Source of the DNA: Tamlana carrageenivorans
Lineage (GTDB): Bacteria > Bacteroidota > Bacteroidia > Flavobacteriales > Flavobacteriaceae
Length of the DNA stretch: 64,000 nt
Assembly (NCBI RefSeq): GCF_002893765.1
Contig: NZ_CP025938.1
Span: 2,933,501-2,997,500, forward strand
Reading direction: 5' to 3'
Below the pieces are notes generated by a model that saw only the letters and a list, made by a program, of their open reading frames with translations, had not been told where the DNA came from and made no database searches. Positions 8,685-17,407 of this stretch are shown one piece after another. Positions within the stretch are counted from its first letter, which is position 1; every line of letters starts with the position of its first letter. A program made the translations under genes and the position numbers.

Positions 8685-11048
8685 ATGAAAACAAAAATTA
8701 ACAAGCAACAAAGTTTTTTACTTGTAATAACACTTTTAACATCACTGTGTTTTTCTCAAACGCCTAATTGGGATAAAGCCCAATGGATTTGGCAAGAAGA
8801 AGACGGACCATCTAACACATGGATGAGCTTCAGAAAAACCATCACAATTAATGAAATTCCAGAAATTGTTCAAGCAAATATTGCTGTTGATAGTAAATTT
8901 TGGCTATGGATAAATGGTCAAATAGTACTTTTTGAAGGTGGTTTATCAAGGGGGCCTAGTCAAGCAGGAGAATGGAATAGAAAAGAAAACATTACACCTA
9001 CTAACTCTTGGTACGAAACAGTAGATATTCAGCCTTATTTAAAAACTGGAGAAAATACTATTGCTATTTTAGCATGGTATTGGGGGCGCGAAACCCATAA
9101 AGGAACCCATATAGACAGTGGTAAAGGTGGCCTGTTGTTTTCAGCTGAAATAGGAGAACACCATGTGGTTTCAGATAACTCTTGGAAAGCCATTCAACAT
9201 CCTGGATATGATAACACTATTGAACCTGCAAGTAAGGCTTTAGTGCAATATCCTATAAAGTATAACGCACAAAACCCTTTAAATGATTGGTCAGAAAACG
9301 CTTGGTATACCACAAAATTCAATGATGAAGAATGGCCTTCAGCTTTAGAAAAAGGAAAAGCAGGAGTAGCACCATGGTATGACTTAAAGGAAAACTTTGT
9401 TCCGAAATTATTAAATCATGGTTTGAAAAATTATGCCAATTACGATACCCTGGAGTTGCCATTTACAAGTAAGGGGCAAACTATTTCGTGTAAATTACCA
9501 TTCAATAAGCAGATAACACCTTATTTGGAAATTGAAACAGAACGTGCAGGCGATACTATTTTTATAACTACAGACAATCGCTTAAATAAAATAACAGCAA
9601 CCTATATTACCAAAAAAGGAAAACAAGCCTTCGAAGGCTTTTCTTGGATGAATGGGCATGAAATTCTATACACCATTCCTAAAGATATAAAAGTAAACGC
9701 TTTAAAATACCGATGGATGAGTGTTGGTGAAATGGCTGGAAGATTTGAGGTAGACGACCCTTTTTACGAGCGTTTGTGGTGGATGGGAAACCATACGCTT
9801 TTTGTTTGTGCCCGAGATAATTTTATGGATTGCCCAGATCGAGAAAGAGCCTTGTGGATTGGTGATGTAGCCGACCAAGTAGGGTATTTATTTTATTCAA
9901 TGGATCATGCGGGACGTCAGTTACTAAAAAAAGCCATTTTGCAAACTACAGCATTTAGCGAAAATGGGGTTATAGGTGCTCTCGGCCCCTTAAGAGTTAG
10001 GGAGTTGGTTGCACAGAGTTTACAGTTTATCGCACAAGGTATTTGGCCTTATTATTTGAATACAGGAGATCAAGAAACTTTAGAAAAAGCATATCCCTTT
10101 GTATATGATTATTTGGCTTTGTTTCCAATGCAAGAAAACGGTTTGCCAGAATACCGTATAAGAAAAAGTCCAGATTCTTGGGATTGGGTAGATTGGGGCG
10201 TTAAAAATACAGCCGATAAAAAACCAATTCAAATGGCATTTTACTATTTAGCCATTAAGGAAGCGAAAAAAATGGCAGAAGTATTGGGTAAAAAAGAAGA
10301 CGTAAAATGGTACGATGATAGAATGAAAACAATGAAACCTGCTTTTAATAAATTGTATTGGAAAGATGGTTTTTATAGTAGTGACCCAAAAAAGTTTAAA
10401 GACGATAGAGCGAATGCTATTGCTATAATTTCAGGAATAGCAAATCCAGAATATTACAATCAAATTGTAGATAATGTGTTAATTCCAAACCACTATTCCA
10501 GTCCGCACTTCGAGTGGATGGCTGAAGAGGCGCTATTTATAGCAGGACGTCCTGAAGCTTCACTTAAGCGCATGAAGGAACAATATCAAAGTCAGGTAGA
10601 AAAGGAAGGCATGACGACTTTATATGAAATGTTTCCAAATGGAGGAAGTTATAACCATGCATGGAATGGTTCGAATAAGATATTGTCTAAATACGTGGCT
10701 GGTGTAGCGCCTACTAAAGTAGCATGGAGTGAGTATCAAATCATGCCCACACTTTTGCACTTTAAGCATTTGAAGAAAACTATTCCAACAGTAATGGGAG
10801 AAATAAATGTTGATATGAAAAAGACCGAAAACACCTATTCTCTAAAATTGGAATCTCCAGATAATGGTACTACGGTAGTTGTAGGCATACCGAAAGCAGG
10901 AAAGGAAATTAGTACAGTGGCTTTTAATGGTGTTGTGTTTTGGAAAAACGGGAAAAAGTTAGTTGAAAGTTCTGTAGTTGAAAATGAAAACTTTTTAAAA
11001 TTTAGGCTTAAATCGAAAAATTGGCAAATTACGGCTACTTATAAATAA
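8685..11048 (+). CDS. Alpha-L-rhamnosidase (GH78-like), intact paralogue of the split gene
   Basis: A 787-residue secreted rhamnosidase-like enzyme. I use the ATG at 8685 (MKTKINKQQSFLLVITLL, a clear signal peptide ending SLCFSQ) rather than a TTG at 8646 inside the GH106 gene. Domains: N-terminal lectin-like sandwich with WLWINGQIVLFEGG (about 75-90), a second sandwich, then the six-hairpin barrel with MDCPDRERALWIGDVADQ, and a C-terminal sandwich. It is clearly homologous along its length to the split gene at 1567-5090. Its motif diverges from classical GH78 (DCPQRDERxGWTGDAQ in the genes at 46638 and 49444), so it may belong to a separate subgroup with different linkage preference. It is probably co-transcribed with the GH106 gene and rhaT. 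Confidence 0.85.
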   Translation: MKTKINKQQSFLLVITLLTSLCFSQTPNWDKAQWIWQEEDGPSNTWMSFRKTITINEIPEIVQANIAVDSKFWLWINGQIVLFEGGLSRGPSQAGEWNRKENITPTNSWYETVDIQPYLKTGENTIAILAWYWGRETHKGTHIDSGKGGLLFSAEIGEHHVVSDNSWKAIQHPGYDNTIEPASKALVQYPIKYNAQNPLNDWSENAWYTTKFNDEEWPSALEKGKAGVAPWYDLKENFVPKLLNHGLKNYANYDTLELPFTSKGQTISCKLPFNKQITPYLEIETERAGDTIFITTDNRLNKITATYITKKGKQAFEGFSWMNGHEILYTIPKDIKVNALKYRWMSVGEMAGRFEVDDPFYERLWWMGNHTLFVCARDNFMDCPDRERALWIGDVADQVGYLFYSMDHAGRQLLKKAILQTTAFSENGVIGALGPLRVRELVAQSLQFIAQGIWPYYLNTGDQETLEKAYPFVYDYLALFPMQENGLPEYRIRKSPDSWDWVDWGVKNTADKKPIQMAFYYLAIKEAKKMAEVLGKKEDVKWYDDRMKTMKPAFNKLYWKDGFYSSDPKKFKDDRANAIAIISGIANPEYYNQIVDNVLIPNHYSSPHFEWMAEEALFIAGRPEASLKRMKEQYQSQVEKEGMTTLYEMFPNGGSYNHAWNGSNKILSKYVAGVAPTKVAWSEYQIMPTLLHFKHLKKTIPTVMGEINVDMKKTENTYSLKLESPDNGTTVVVGIPKAGKEISTVAFNGVVFWKNGKKLVESSVVENENFLKFRLKSKNWQITATYK

Positions 11049-11103
11049 CAATAGTACATTGTATGGGTTGTTGTGAGAAGATTAAAGTTAAAAAAAGAAA
11101 AAT

Positions 11104-12154
11104 ATGCAAGCAATATTAGGAGTATTATTTCATTCAATAGGAGGTGTAGCCGCAGGCAGTTTTTACATGCCTTATAATAAAGTAAAAGGTTGGGCATGGG
11201 AAAGCTACTGGATGGTTGGTGGCGTTATGTCGTGGTTAATTGTACCGCTCATAGCAGCATATTTAACGGTGCCCGGTTTTGTAGATATTATTTCGACTAG
11301 TTCATCTACCATTTTGGGTGTTACCTTTTTAATGGGGTTACTCTGGGGTGTTGGTGGTTTGTCTTACGGTTTAGGTGTTCGATATTTAGGGATGTCTTTA
11401 GGTAATTCAGTAGTTCTAGGGTTTTGTGCTGCATTTGGAGCTATGGTGCCTTCAATTTACTACAATTTCAATCCCCTAGTAGGTAAAATATCTTTTACAG
11501 AAATGATATTTTCTAAAGGAGGACAAGTTGTGTTGTTAGGCGTTTTGGCATGTCTAATAGGTATTGCGGTTTGTGGAAGAGCTGGTATGCTTAAAGAGAG
11601 CGAACTATCTGATGAGGAGAAAAAGAAAAGTGTTGCAGAATTCAATCTTGTAAAAGGGGTAATAGTAGCTGTGCTTTCAGGTATTTTAAGTTCCTTTTTT
11701 AGTTTTGGAATTGAAGCTGGAAAGCCATTGACTGATGCTGCAGTAGCCGCAGGTTATGATCATTTGTTTGCAAATAATGTGACGTTTGTGGTAATCCTAT
11801 GGGGTGGTTTAGCCACTAATTTTATTTGGATTACCTATTTGAGTTTAAAAAATAAAGCCTATAAAGATTTTACCAATAAAGAAACTCCGATTTCTAAAAA
11901 CATACTGTTTCTGCTTTAGCTGGAACCATATGGTTTTTACAATTTTTTTTTACGGCATGGGAGAAAGTAAATTGGGTAATAGTGCTAGTTACTGGATACT
12001 TCATATGTCAACCATAATTTTAACAGCCAACCTTTGGGGTATGTATAGAAAAGAATGGCAGGGTGTTGCTAAAAAAACAAAATATACTATTGGAGCAGGA
12101 ATAGCCATCATTTTATTATCGGTGGTTTTGGTAGGTATTGGTAATTCGGTCTAA
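11104..12154 (+). pseudogene. rhaT: L-rhamnose/H+ symporter RhaT, two frameshifts
   Basis: RhaT imports L-rhamnose with a proton across the inner membrane using about ten helices. The first 271 codons read as a normal RhaT (AILGVLFHSIGGVAAGSFYMPYNKVKGWAWESYW) to a stop at 11917-11919. The remainder needs two shifts: one missing base in the T run near 11908-11910 (giving SALAGTIWFLQFF), and another in the T9 run 11943-11951 (giving YGMGESKLGNSASYW). The last frame ends at 12154. With both repaired the protein would be about 350 residues, the usual length. Both lesions are 1-nt deletions in homopolymer T runs about 40 bp apart, so assembly error is as plausible as genuine loss. The location beside rhamnosidases fits its role. 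Confidence 0.85.
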
Positions 12155-12156
12155 TA

Positions 12157-13032
12157 CTATTCTTGTGTTCTACATAAATTAACGTCTTTAAATGCAACAT
12201 GGGCAGTGACATCCCCTGAATCCCCTGTGCCATAAGCTCCATATCTTGTATAAACGCGTTCGGTAGTATGATTATGTGTAAAATAGGTTTCAGTATCTCC
12301 TATTTTTATTTTTGAAAATGCCGTGCCTGTAGCATCGTATCCAGTTTCATAAATAAAAGTATATTCTTGGTTGTAATTTAGGGTTTTAAAGTTTTTAACA
12401 TCTCTGCTGCCACCTGTATCTGTGGTATATGGATTAATGGTTACATGAGTTTCTAATTGTATTTTGTTATTGCTAGATTTTTTGGCGTAAAGTAAAAATT
12501 GAGCACTTCTGTTTGCTCTGCCTGCTTCTTCTCCTTTAATAATATCGCCTCCTGCATGGGACTGAATAATACAAGTATTTCCATCACTTAAATCTATAAT
12601 TTTAAGGGTTCCAGTTAGAATTGTTTTTTTATTGGTGTCATGTAAAATCGTTTTAAAAAAACGTTCTACTCTAGTTCTAGTACCTTCATATCGTATTTCG
12701 CTACCAGTTATTTTGTAGCTACCCCAGATATTATCCAAATTTTGGTAGCCTCCAAAGGCATTATCAGTTCTACAATCTAGTGTGCCTTTATTGTTTGGGT
12801 TAGCAATATCATCACAAGTTTGTGATTGTGAAGCTGAAGGACCTAAGTTTGGGAAATCTGAAACCTCATCACAATCCTGAATTGTAGTAGAATTTGAGTT
12901 TTCCAGTTTTTGTTCTTCTACCATAGTCTTTTCTTTATCAGTTTCGTTTTCCGAATGAGTAGAGCATGAAAAGAAAAGCGCTAAGTATAAAATGAGTCTA
13001 CTTTTAGCTATTATTTGAAGTAGGTTTTGCAT
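12157..13032 (-). CDS. Jelly-roll polysaccharide-lyase-like lipoprotein
   Basis: A 291-residue lipoprotein (lipobox FFSC, Cys23) with an acidic, cysteine-containing linker to about residue 100 and then a beta-rich domain. The domain contains YKITGSEIRYEG, IIQSHAGGD (Q157, H159), QFLLYAKKS and a C-terminal RYGAYGTGDSGDVTAHVAF. This resembles the jelly-roll lyases annotated as alginate lyase 2, heparin lyase I or PL28 ulvan lyase, where a QxH motif lies in the substrate groove. It is a distant paralogue of the neighbour at 13290 (YKI, GTYIAQAKGKH, RFGAYRCHGG). It has its own operator (13081-13100) and is convergent with rhaT with only 2 bp between stop codons. An ulvan-lyase role is inferred; the exact family is uncertain, and a non-catalytic glycan-binding protein is possible. 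Confidence 0.55.
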   Translation of the reverse strand: MQNLLQIIAKSRLILYLALFFSCSTHSENETDKEKTMVEEQKLENSNSTTIQDCDEVSDFPNLGPSASQSQTCDDIANPNNKGTLDCRTDNAFGGYQNLDNIWGSYKITGSEIRYEGTRTRVERFFKTILHDTNKKTILTGTLKIIDLSDGNTCIIQSHAGGDIIKGEEAGRANRSAQFLLYAKKSSNNKIQLETHVTINPYTTDTGGSRDVKNFKTLNYNQEYTFIYETGYDATGTAFSKIKIGDTETYFTHNHTTERVYTRYGAYGTGDSGDVTAHVAFKDVNLCRTQE

Positions 13033-13079
13033 TATAAAAACGTATTATTTTTTGTTAATTTATTGGAAATTATAGTTTT

Positions 13080-13231
13080 ACCTGTCCGGTTCTGTCTGGT
13101 GTTTTATTAATTGTTTCCCAAAATAATGATGAAGTTACAAGGCTAGGAGATTTGGAAATAACAATTCAGAAACCTGGTGAAGGTTTGGCTACCATTAAAG
13201 CCAATACATCAATAAAAATGAAAGCTATGTA
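13080..13231 (+). pseudogene. Possible C-terminal remnant of a degraded gene
   Basis: A plus-strand open stretch with protein-like composition (NNDEVTRLGDLEITIQKPGE, then GLATIKANTSIKMKAM) ends at a TAA at 13229-13231. It looks like the last beta-strands of a sandwich domain, for example the end of a GH2-type protein, but I cannot name a family. It has no start and no upstream part. It overlaps site c of the opposite-strand gene. It may be a chance ORF. Confidence 0.25.
13081..13100 (-). promoter_or_regulatory. Putative PUL operator, site c
   Basis: On the minus strand, ACCAGACAGA then ACCGGACAGG: two 10-bp units, each matching about 7 of 10 bases of the perfect repeat at 14311. It ends 48 bp upstream of the start of the lyase-like gene at 13032. 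Confidence 0.5.
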
Positions 13232-13289
13232 AGGGAAAATCATCTTTCAATATGGTGCCAGGCGTAGAAGCCCATTATCCATTTCAAAT

Positions 13290-14225
13290 TTATTCCGGAA
13301 CTTTATTTACGACCTTATTAACGCCGTCCCATAAAATTTCAGCTTCGCCACCATGACAACGATAGGCGCCAAAGCGAATTTTAGCTTGAATGCCACGCTC
13401 TGGGCTTGGAACATTCCAGTTATAATCGGTACCTCCAATACGTACATTCACATAATGTGTTCTATTAGATCCAGAGCCTGTAAACCCTGTATGCATTCTA
13501 AAAAATTTCCTAGTATTAGCAGGGATATTGGTAAGGAAAACCAATTGTCTGCCATTAACACCAGATCCACCTCTCTCCGTAATTTCTTCACGGTATAAAT
13601 CATAAGATACTTGAGTACTCCCCGAAAATCTCGGTTTAGCTACTATCAGGCAGATAGCAGGGTCGGCAGAACCTCCACCACCAGTATGCTTTCCTTTAGC
13701 TTGAGCTATATAGGTACCCGATTTATCTCTAATATCATCACGGTCATAGGAATCACTTAAATGTCCAGCTCTATTTATAGTTACATAACCGGAAAACCGC
13801 ACGTAACTACCATTTCCTAAATCTCCTGAATTAATTGCCGGTGTGGTACGTTCCATTCGTGGTTGTAAATCATCAATATGGTTGGTGCCGGCTGCAATTT
13901 TATAAACACCAAAAGTTTTATTATTATACGTTGTTTGGGAATAATCTGCAAAGCAAGTTCTGTCATCAATTTTTGAGCTAACAGTCTGGTTTACATCATA
14001 GCCATCACTATATTCATATTCCCTTGTAGGGTTTTTATATTGGTCATCACATTTGGAGGTATTCGTGACTTTAGCAGATAAATTAATAGCATCTTCAGGA
14101 GTAGTTGTTGTGGACGTCTCAAAATCCATAGAATCATCTTGTGGTGTAGAGCAAGAAATTGTGGCACCTACAAAGCAAATTAAACTTAGTTTAGCTAAGC
14201 TTCCTTTTAATAGTTTGTTTTTCAT
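13290..14225 (-). CDS. Jelly-roll polysaccharide-lyase-like lipoprotein (PL28-like?)
   Basis: A 311-residue lipoprotein (lipobox ATISC, Cys25) with a Thr/Asp-rich linker and one beta-rich domain from about residue 55. Visible motifs are FGVYKIAAG, YVRFSGYVTI, GTYIAQAKGKHTGGGG (Q175, H180), ICLIVAKP, IPANTRKFF, HYVNVRIGG and IRFGAYRCHGG. The fold pattern matches jelly-roll lyases (PL7, PL28 or heparin lyase I type), and the QAKGKH stretch is placed like their QxH substrate motif. With a rhamnosidase and sulfatase PUL around it, an ulvan lyase is the best guess. It has a perfect tandem operator 86 bp upstream, so it is probably transcribed alone. It is a diverged paralogue of the gene at 12157. 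The family assignment is not certain. Confidence 0.6.
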   Translation of the reverse strand: MKNKLLKGSLAKLSLICFVGATISCSTPQDDSMDFETSTTTTPEDAINLSAKVTNTSKCDDQYKNPTREYEYSDGYDVNQTVSSKIDDRTCFADYSQTTYNNKTFGVYKIAAGTNHIDDLQPRMERTTPAINSGDLGNGSYVRFSGYVTINRAGHLSDSYDRDDIRDKSGTYIAQAKGKHTGGGGSADPAICLIVAKPRFSGSTQVSYDLYREEITERGGSGVNGRQLVFLTNIPANTRKFFRMHTGFTGSGSNRTHYVNVRIGGTDYNWNVPSPERGIQAKIRFGAYRCHGGEAEILWDGVNKVVNKVPE

Positions 14226-14310
14226 TTTAGTTAAGGTTTATTGGTAAAAAATATGTAGTTGGTAATAAAAGATATAAATTTTTGTGAATTTCTTATTTGA
14301 AGCTGTTTTT

Positions 14311-14330
14311 TCTATCCTGTTCTATCCTGT
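14311..14330 (-). promoter_or_regulatory. Putative PUL operator, site d (perfect tandem repeat)
   Basis: TCTATCCTGT twice in direct succession on the plus strand, which is ACAGGATAGA twice on the minus strand. This is the cleanest copy of the motif. It ends 85 bp upstream of the start of the lyase-like gene at 14225. Confidence 0.7.
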
Positions 14331-14443
14331 ATATCTTTTTATTGATTTTTTTAATAATAAAAAATATACTAGGGAAAACAGGAGCTAAAAATCATATTGT
14401 AAACTGTTATTTTAGGCGGTAATATTAGTTTTATCTCGCTTAT

Positions 14444-14463
14444 TGCAGGGCAGAGCAGGATAA
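14444..14463 (+). promoter_or_regulatory. Putative PUL operator, site e
   Basis: TGCAGGGCAG then AGCAGGATAA, two adjacent 10-bp units. It ends 95 bp before the ATG at 14559 and points toward the cytochrome/DUF1549 gene. Together with site d it forms a divergent control region (14226-14558). Confidence 0.65.
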
Positions 14464-14558
14464 GACTTTATACGAAAAAAAATAAATTCGAAGGTTTGTT
14501 TTCAGTATATGATGCAACAAATCAACTTAAACTAAACCATTCAATTTTATTTTATACC

Positions 14559-17393
14559 ATGGAGAATACAAACTGGATACTCCAATTATTGGGGCGCTTA
14601 CACCCTTTATTAGTGCATTTTCCTATTGGCCTATTGGTCGTAGCACTATTTCTTGAAATTTTAACCATTAGAGGAAAAAAACAAGGTTTACGAGACGGCA
14701 TTAAATGGATGGTGTACTTAGGTGCGCTATTTGCAGGGTTCTCGGCATTATTCGGTTGGTTATTACGTACTCAAGAGGATTATAGTGGCGATTTGGTCGA
14801 TTATCATCAATATACAGGAATCGCTACTGCGGTTTTGGCGATTGGTACCGCCTTGATGTTGCGAAATACCTTGAATAAACAACAGATAGACTTGCGGCTT
14901 TACAGAGGGATGCTAACGATAACAGTAGTCGTATTAACTATTGCAGGACATTTAGGAGCGAATCTAACGCACGGAGAAGATTATCTAATCGCTGTTTTAC
15001 CTTGGAATAAGGAGCCTTACCAAGATGTGAAATCAGATTTACTGCTTTCTGAATTACAAAAATCGAAAACCATTACAGAATCACAGCAAGACCGATTAAA
15101 CTTAGAAGTTAGAGCCATATTTGCCCATAAATGTTACCAGTGCCATAGCGAGAATAAGCAAAAAGGCGCATTAATTTTAGAAACGAAAGCTGGCGTTTTT
15201 AAAGGAGGTGAATCGGGAGCATCTATAGTGCCAGGAAAACCCCAGGAAAGCGAATTATATAGAAGAATTACTCTGCCTACCGGACATAAAGAGGTCATGC
15301 CTACCAAAGGAAAGTTATTAACCGAGAGCGAAATTACACTGGTTAAAATGTGGATACAGGAAGGAGCGCATTGGTCCGACCAAGCTGTAAAAGTGTTTCC
15401 GGAGGCCGAATTGGCTCTTCATAAACCAGAATTGCCTCAGACTGACCATATAGAACACCCTTTAGATAAATTAATAGACAACTATTTTAAAGAACATAAT
15501 TTAAACTGGCCAGAGGTTGTAGATGACAGAACTTTTATTAAACGAGCTTATATGGATGTTATAGGCTTACTTCCTGAACCAAAATCTATTCAGAAATTTA
15601 AAGAAGATACAAATCCTAATAAAAGGGAAGCATTAATAGATACCTTATTAAGTGATCATACAAACTACACGCAGCATTGGCTAAGTTTTTGGAATGATTT
15701 GTTACGTAACGATTACTACAGTGTAGGAGGTAAAGCGCCCATTACACATTGGTTGTATTCTTCATTAATGAATAATAAATCATATGATCAAATTGTAACA
15801 GAGTTAGTAAACCCCGTAAAAGGTTCAGAAGGTTTTATTAAAGGGGTTAAATGGCGTGGTGTGGTTAATGCCAGTCAAAGGACTGAAATGCAAGCGGCTC
15901 AAAATATTGGACAGTCGCTTATGGGGGTTAATGTTAAATGTGCGTCGTGTCACAATAGTTTTGTGAGTAACTTAACCTTAGAACAGGCCTATGGTTTTGC
16001 AACTGTTTTTTCAGATACTATACTTGAATTAAATAGATGTGATAAACCCATAGGGAAAATGGCGAAGCCCAGTTTTTTATATCCAGAACTCGGGAGTGTA
16101 GAGGGAAAAACGGTTAGTGATAGGTTACTAAAACTTGCTGAGGTTATGGTTCAACGCGATAACGGAAGGTTATATCGCACCATAAGCAATAGATTTTGGG
16201 ACCGATTAATGGGACGTGGTATTGTTGAGCCTTTAGATGAAATGGATAACGCGCCTTGGGACGCCCAAGTATTGGATTGGTTAGCTGCAGATTTTGTGGA
16301 TTCGGGTTCCGACTTAAAACATTTAATTAGGCGTATTATGACTTCTAAAGTCTACCAGTTGCCAATGGTTAATTATAAAAAAGCAGAGGATTTAAAAACA
16401 AAGTATGTTTTTAAAGGTCCTGTAACTCGCCGATTAAGTGCTGAACAATTTTCGGATGCTGTAAGCCAAATTATAGCACCACTTTATCCGCAAGTTGCAT
16501 TTAATCCTAATGGTGATGATATTAAAGCGATTCGAATTTGGCATTTAGAAGAAGAATTAGGGCGCGTTGTACTTCCTGAACCTGGAAAGCGCTATTTCAG
16601 AAAATCGTTTCATGTGACTAATGAAGCTAAAGATAAAGGAGAAATTTTAATATCGGTAGATAACTCATTTGTGCTTTACTTTAACGGTAAAAAATTAAAG
16701 GAAGATGAAAATTGGAAAACGGTAGATAAAATTGACATAACAGAAAATTTAAAACCAGGAAAAAATACTATTGCCATTATTGGCGGCAATACTGGTGAAA
16801 TTGCTAATCCCGCAGGAATATTATTTGCTTTAAAATTAGATTATAAATCGGGTAAATCTGAATTGATAAAATCGGATACATCGTGGTTAAGCTCACGAGA
16901 ACTACCACAGGGAAATTGGGTTGCTGTTAATTATGATGATAGCTCATGGAAAAAGGTAAGAAATTATAGTACGGGAAATTTTAAGAATTGGGGACAGCTC
17001 CTTGATTTTACATTTAAGCCTCACAGCGAAAAATATGCTCGTGCTAGTTTAGTAAAACAACACCCGTTTATGAAAGCTCTGGGGCGACCTAGTAGAGAAA
17101 TTGTTACCACTTCGAGAGAAGATCAAGCCACATTACTTCAAGCCTTGGAACTTACAAATGGCGTCTTTTTTAATGAGATTTTAGATGAAGGTGCTCAGGC
17201 ATGGCTAAAAAAATATAAGGACGACTCAAATGTAATCGTGCATAACTTGTATAATAAAGCACTTGGTAGGCAACCTTCTAAACTAGAAAAAATGGCAATG
17301 CTGGAAGTTTTAGGTTCTGAACCCAAAAAAGAAGAACTCCAAGATGCATTTTGGGCAGTTTTGATGTCGCCAGAATTTCAGTTCATTAATTAA
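14559..17393 (+). CDS. Membrane cytochrome c / DUF1549-DUF1553 protein (Planctomycete-type)
   Basis: A 944-residue protein from the ATG at 14559; an in-frame TTG at 14496 is less likely. Order: a DUF2231-like membrane part with about four helices (residues 15-135); a planctomycete-type cytochrome c domain with CYQCH at 192-196; DUF1549 from about 275 with a second CxxCH (CASCH, 461-465); then DUF1553 at the C-terminus. Between the DUF1549 and DUF1553 parts lies an extra beta-sandwich (SFVLYFNGKKLKEDENW, LKPGKNTIAIIGGN, SDTSWLSSRELPQGNW) that resembles the N-terminal sandwich of the rhamnosidases here. Two heme c sites suggest periplasmic electron transfer. The reaction is unknown for this family; oxidation of a sugar or uronate is speculation. 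It sits 14 bp before the DUF1501 gene and has the PUL operator. Confidence 0.82.
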   Translation: MENTNWILQLLGRLHPLLVHFPIGLLVVALFLEILTIRGKKQGLRDGIKWMVYLGALFAGFSALFGWLLRTQEDYSGDLVDYHQYTGIATAVLAIGTALMLRNTLNKQQIDLRLYRGMLTITVVVLTIAGHLGANLTHGEDYLIAVLPWNKEPYQDVKSDLLLSELQKSKTITESQQDRLNLEVRAIFAHKCYQCHSENKQKGALILETKAGVFKGGESGASIVPGKPQESELYRRITLPTGHKEVMPTKGKLLTESEITLVKMWIQEGAHWSDQAVKVFPEAELALHKPELPQTDHIEHPLDKLIDNYFKEHNLNWPEVVDDRTFIKRAYMDVIGLLPEPKSIQKFKEDTNPNKREALIDTLLSDHTNYTQHWLSFWNDLLRNDYYSVGGKAPITHWLYSSLMNNKSYDQIVTELVNPVKGSEGFIKGVKWRGVVNASQRTEMQAAQNIGQSLMGVNVKCASCHNSFVSNLTLEQAYGFATVFSDTILELNRCDKPIGKMAKPSFLYPELGSVEGKTVSDRLLKLAEVMVQRDNGRLYRTISNRFWDRLMGRGIVEPLDEMDNAPWDAQVLDWLAADFVDSGSDLKHLIRRIMTSKVYQLPMVNYKKAEDLKTKYVFKGPVTRRLSAEQFSDAVSQIIAPLYPQVAFNPNGDDIKAIRIWHLEEELGRVVLPEPGKRYFRKSFHVTNEAKDKGEILISVDNSFVLYFNGKKLKEDENWKTVDKIDITENLKPGKNTIAIIGGNTGEIANPAGILFALKLDYKSGKSELIKSDTSWLSSRELPQGNWVAVNYDDSSWKKVRNYSTGNFKNWGQLLDFTFKPHSEKYARASLVKQHPFMKALGRPSREIVTTSREDQATLLQALELTNGVFFNEILDEGAQAWLKKYKDDSNVIVHNLYNKALGRQPSKLEKMAMLEVLGSEPKKEELQDAFWAVLMSPEFQFIN

Positions 17394-17407
17394 AAAGCTT
17401 ATAAAAC

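Noticed and set aside
11895..11960. Programmed frameshifting in rhaT
   Set aside because: Two successive shifts would be needed within 40 bp and no such mechanism is known for this family; mutation or assembly error is simpler.
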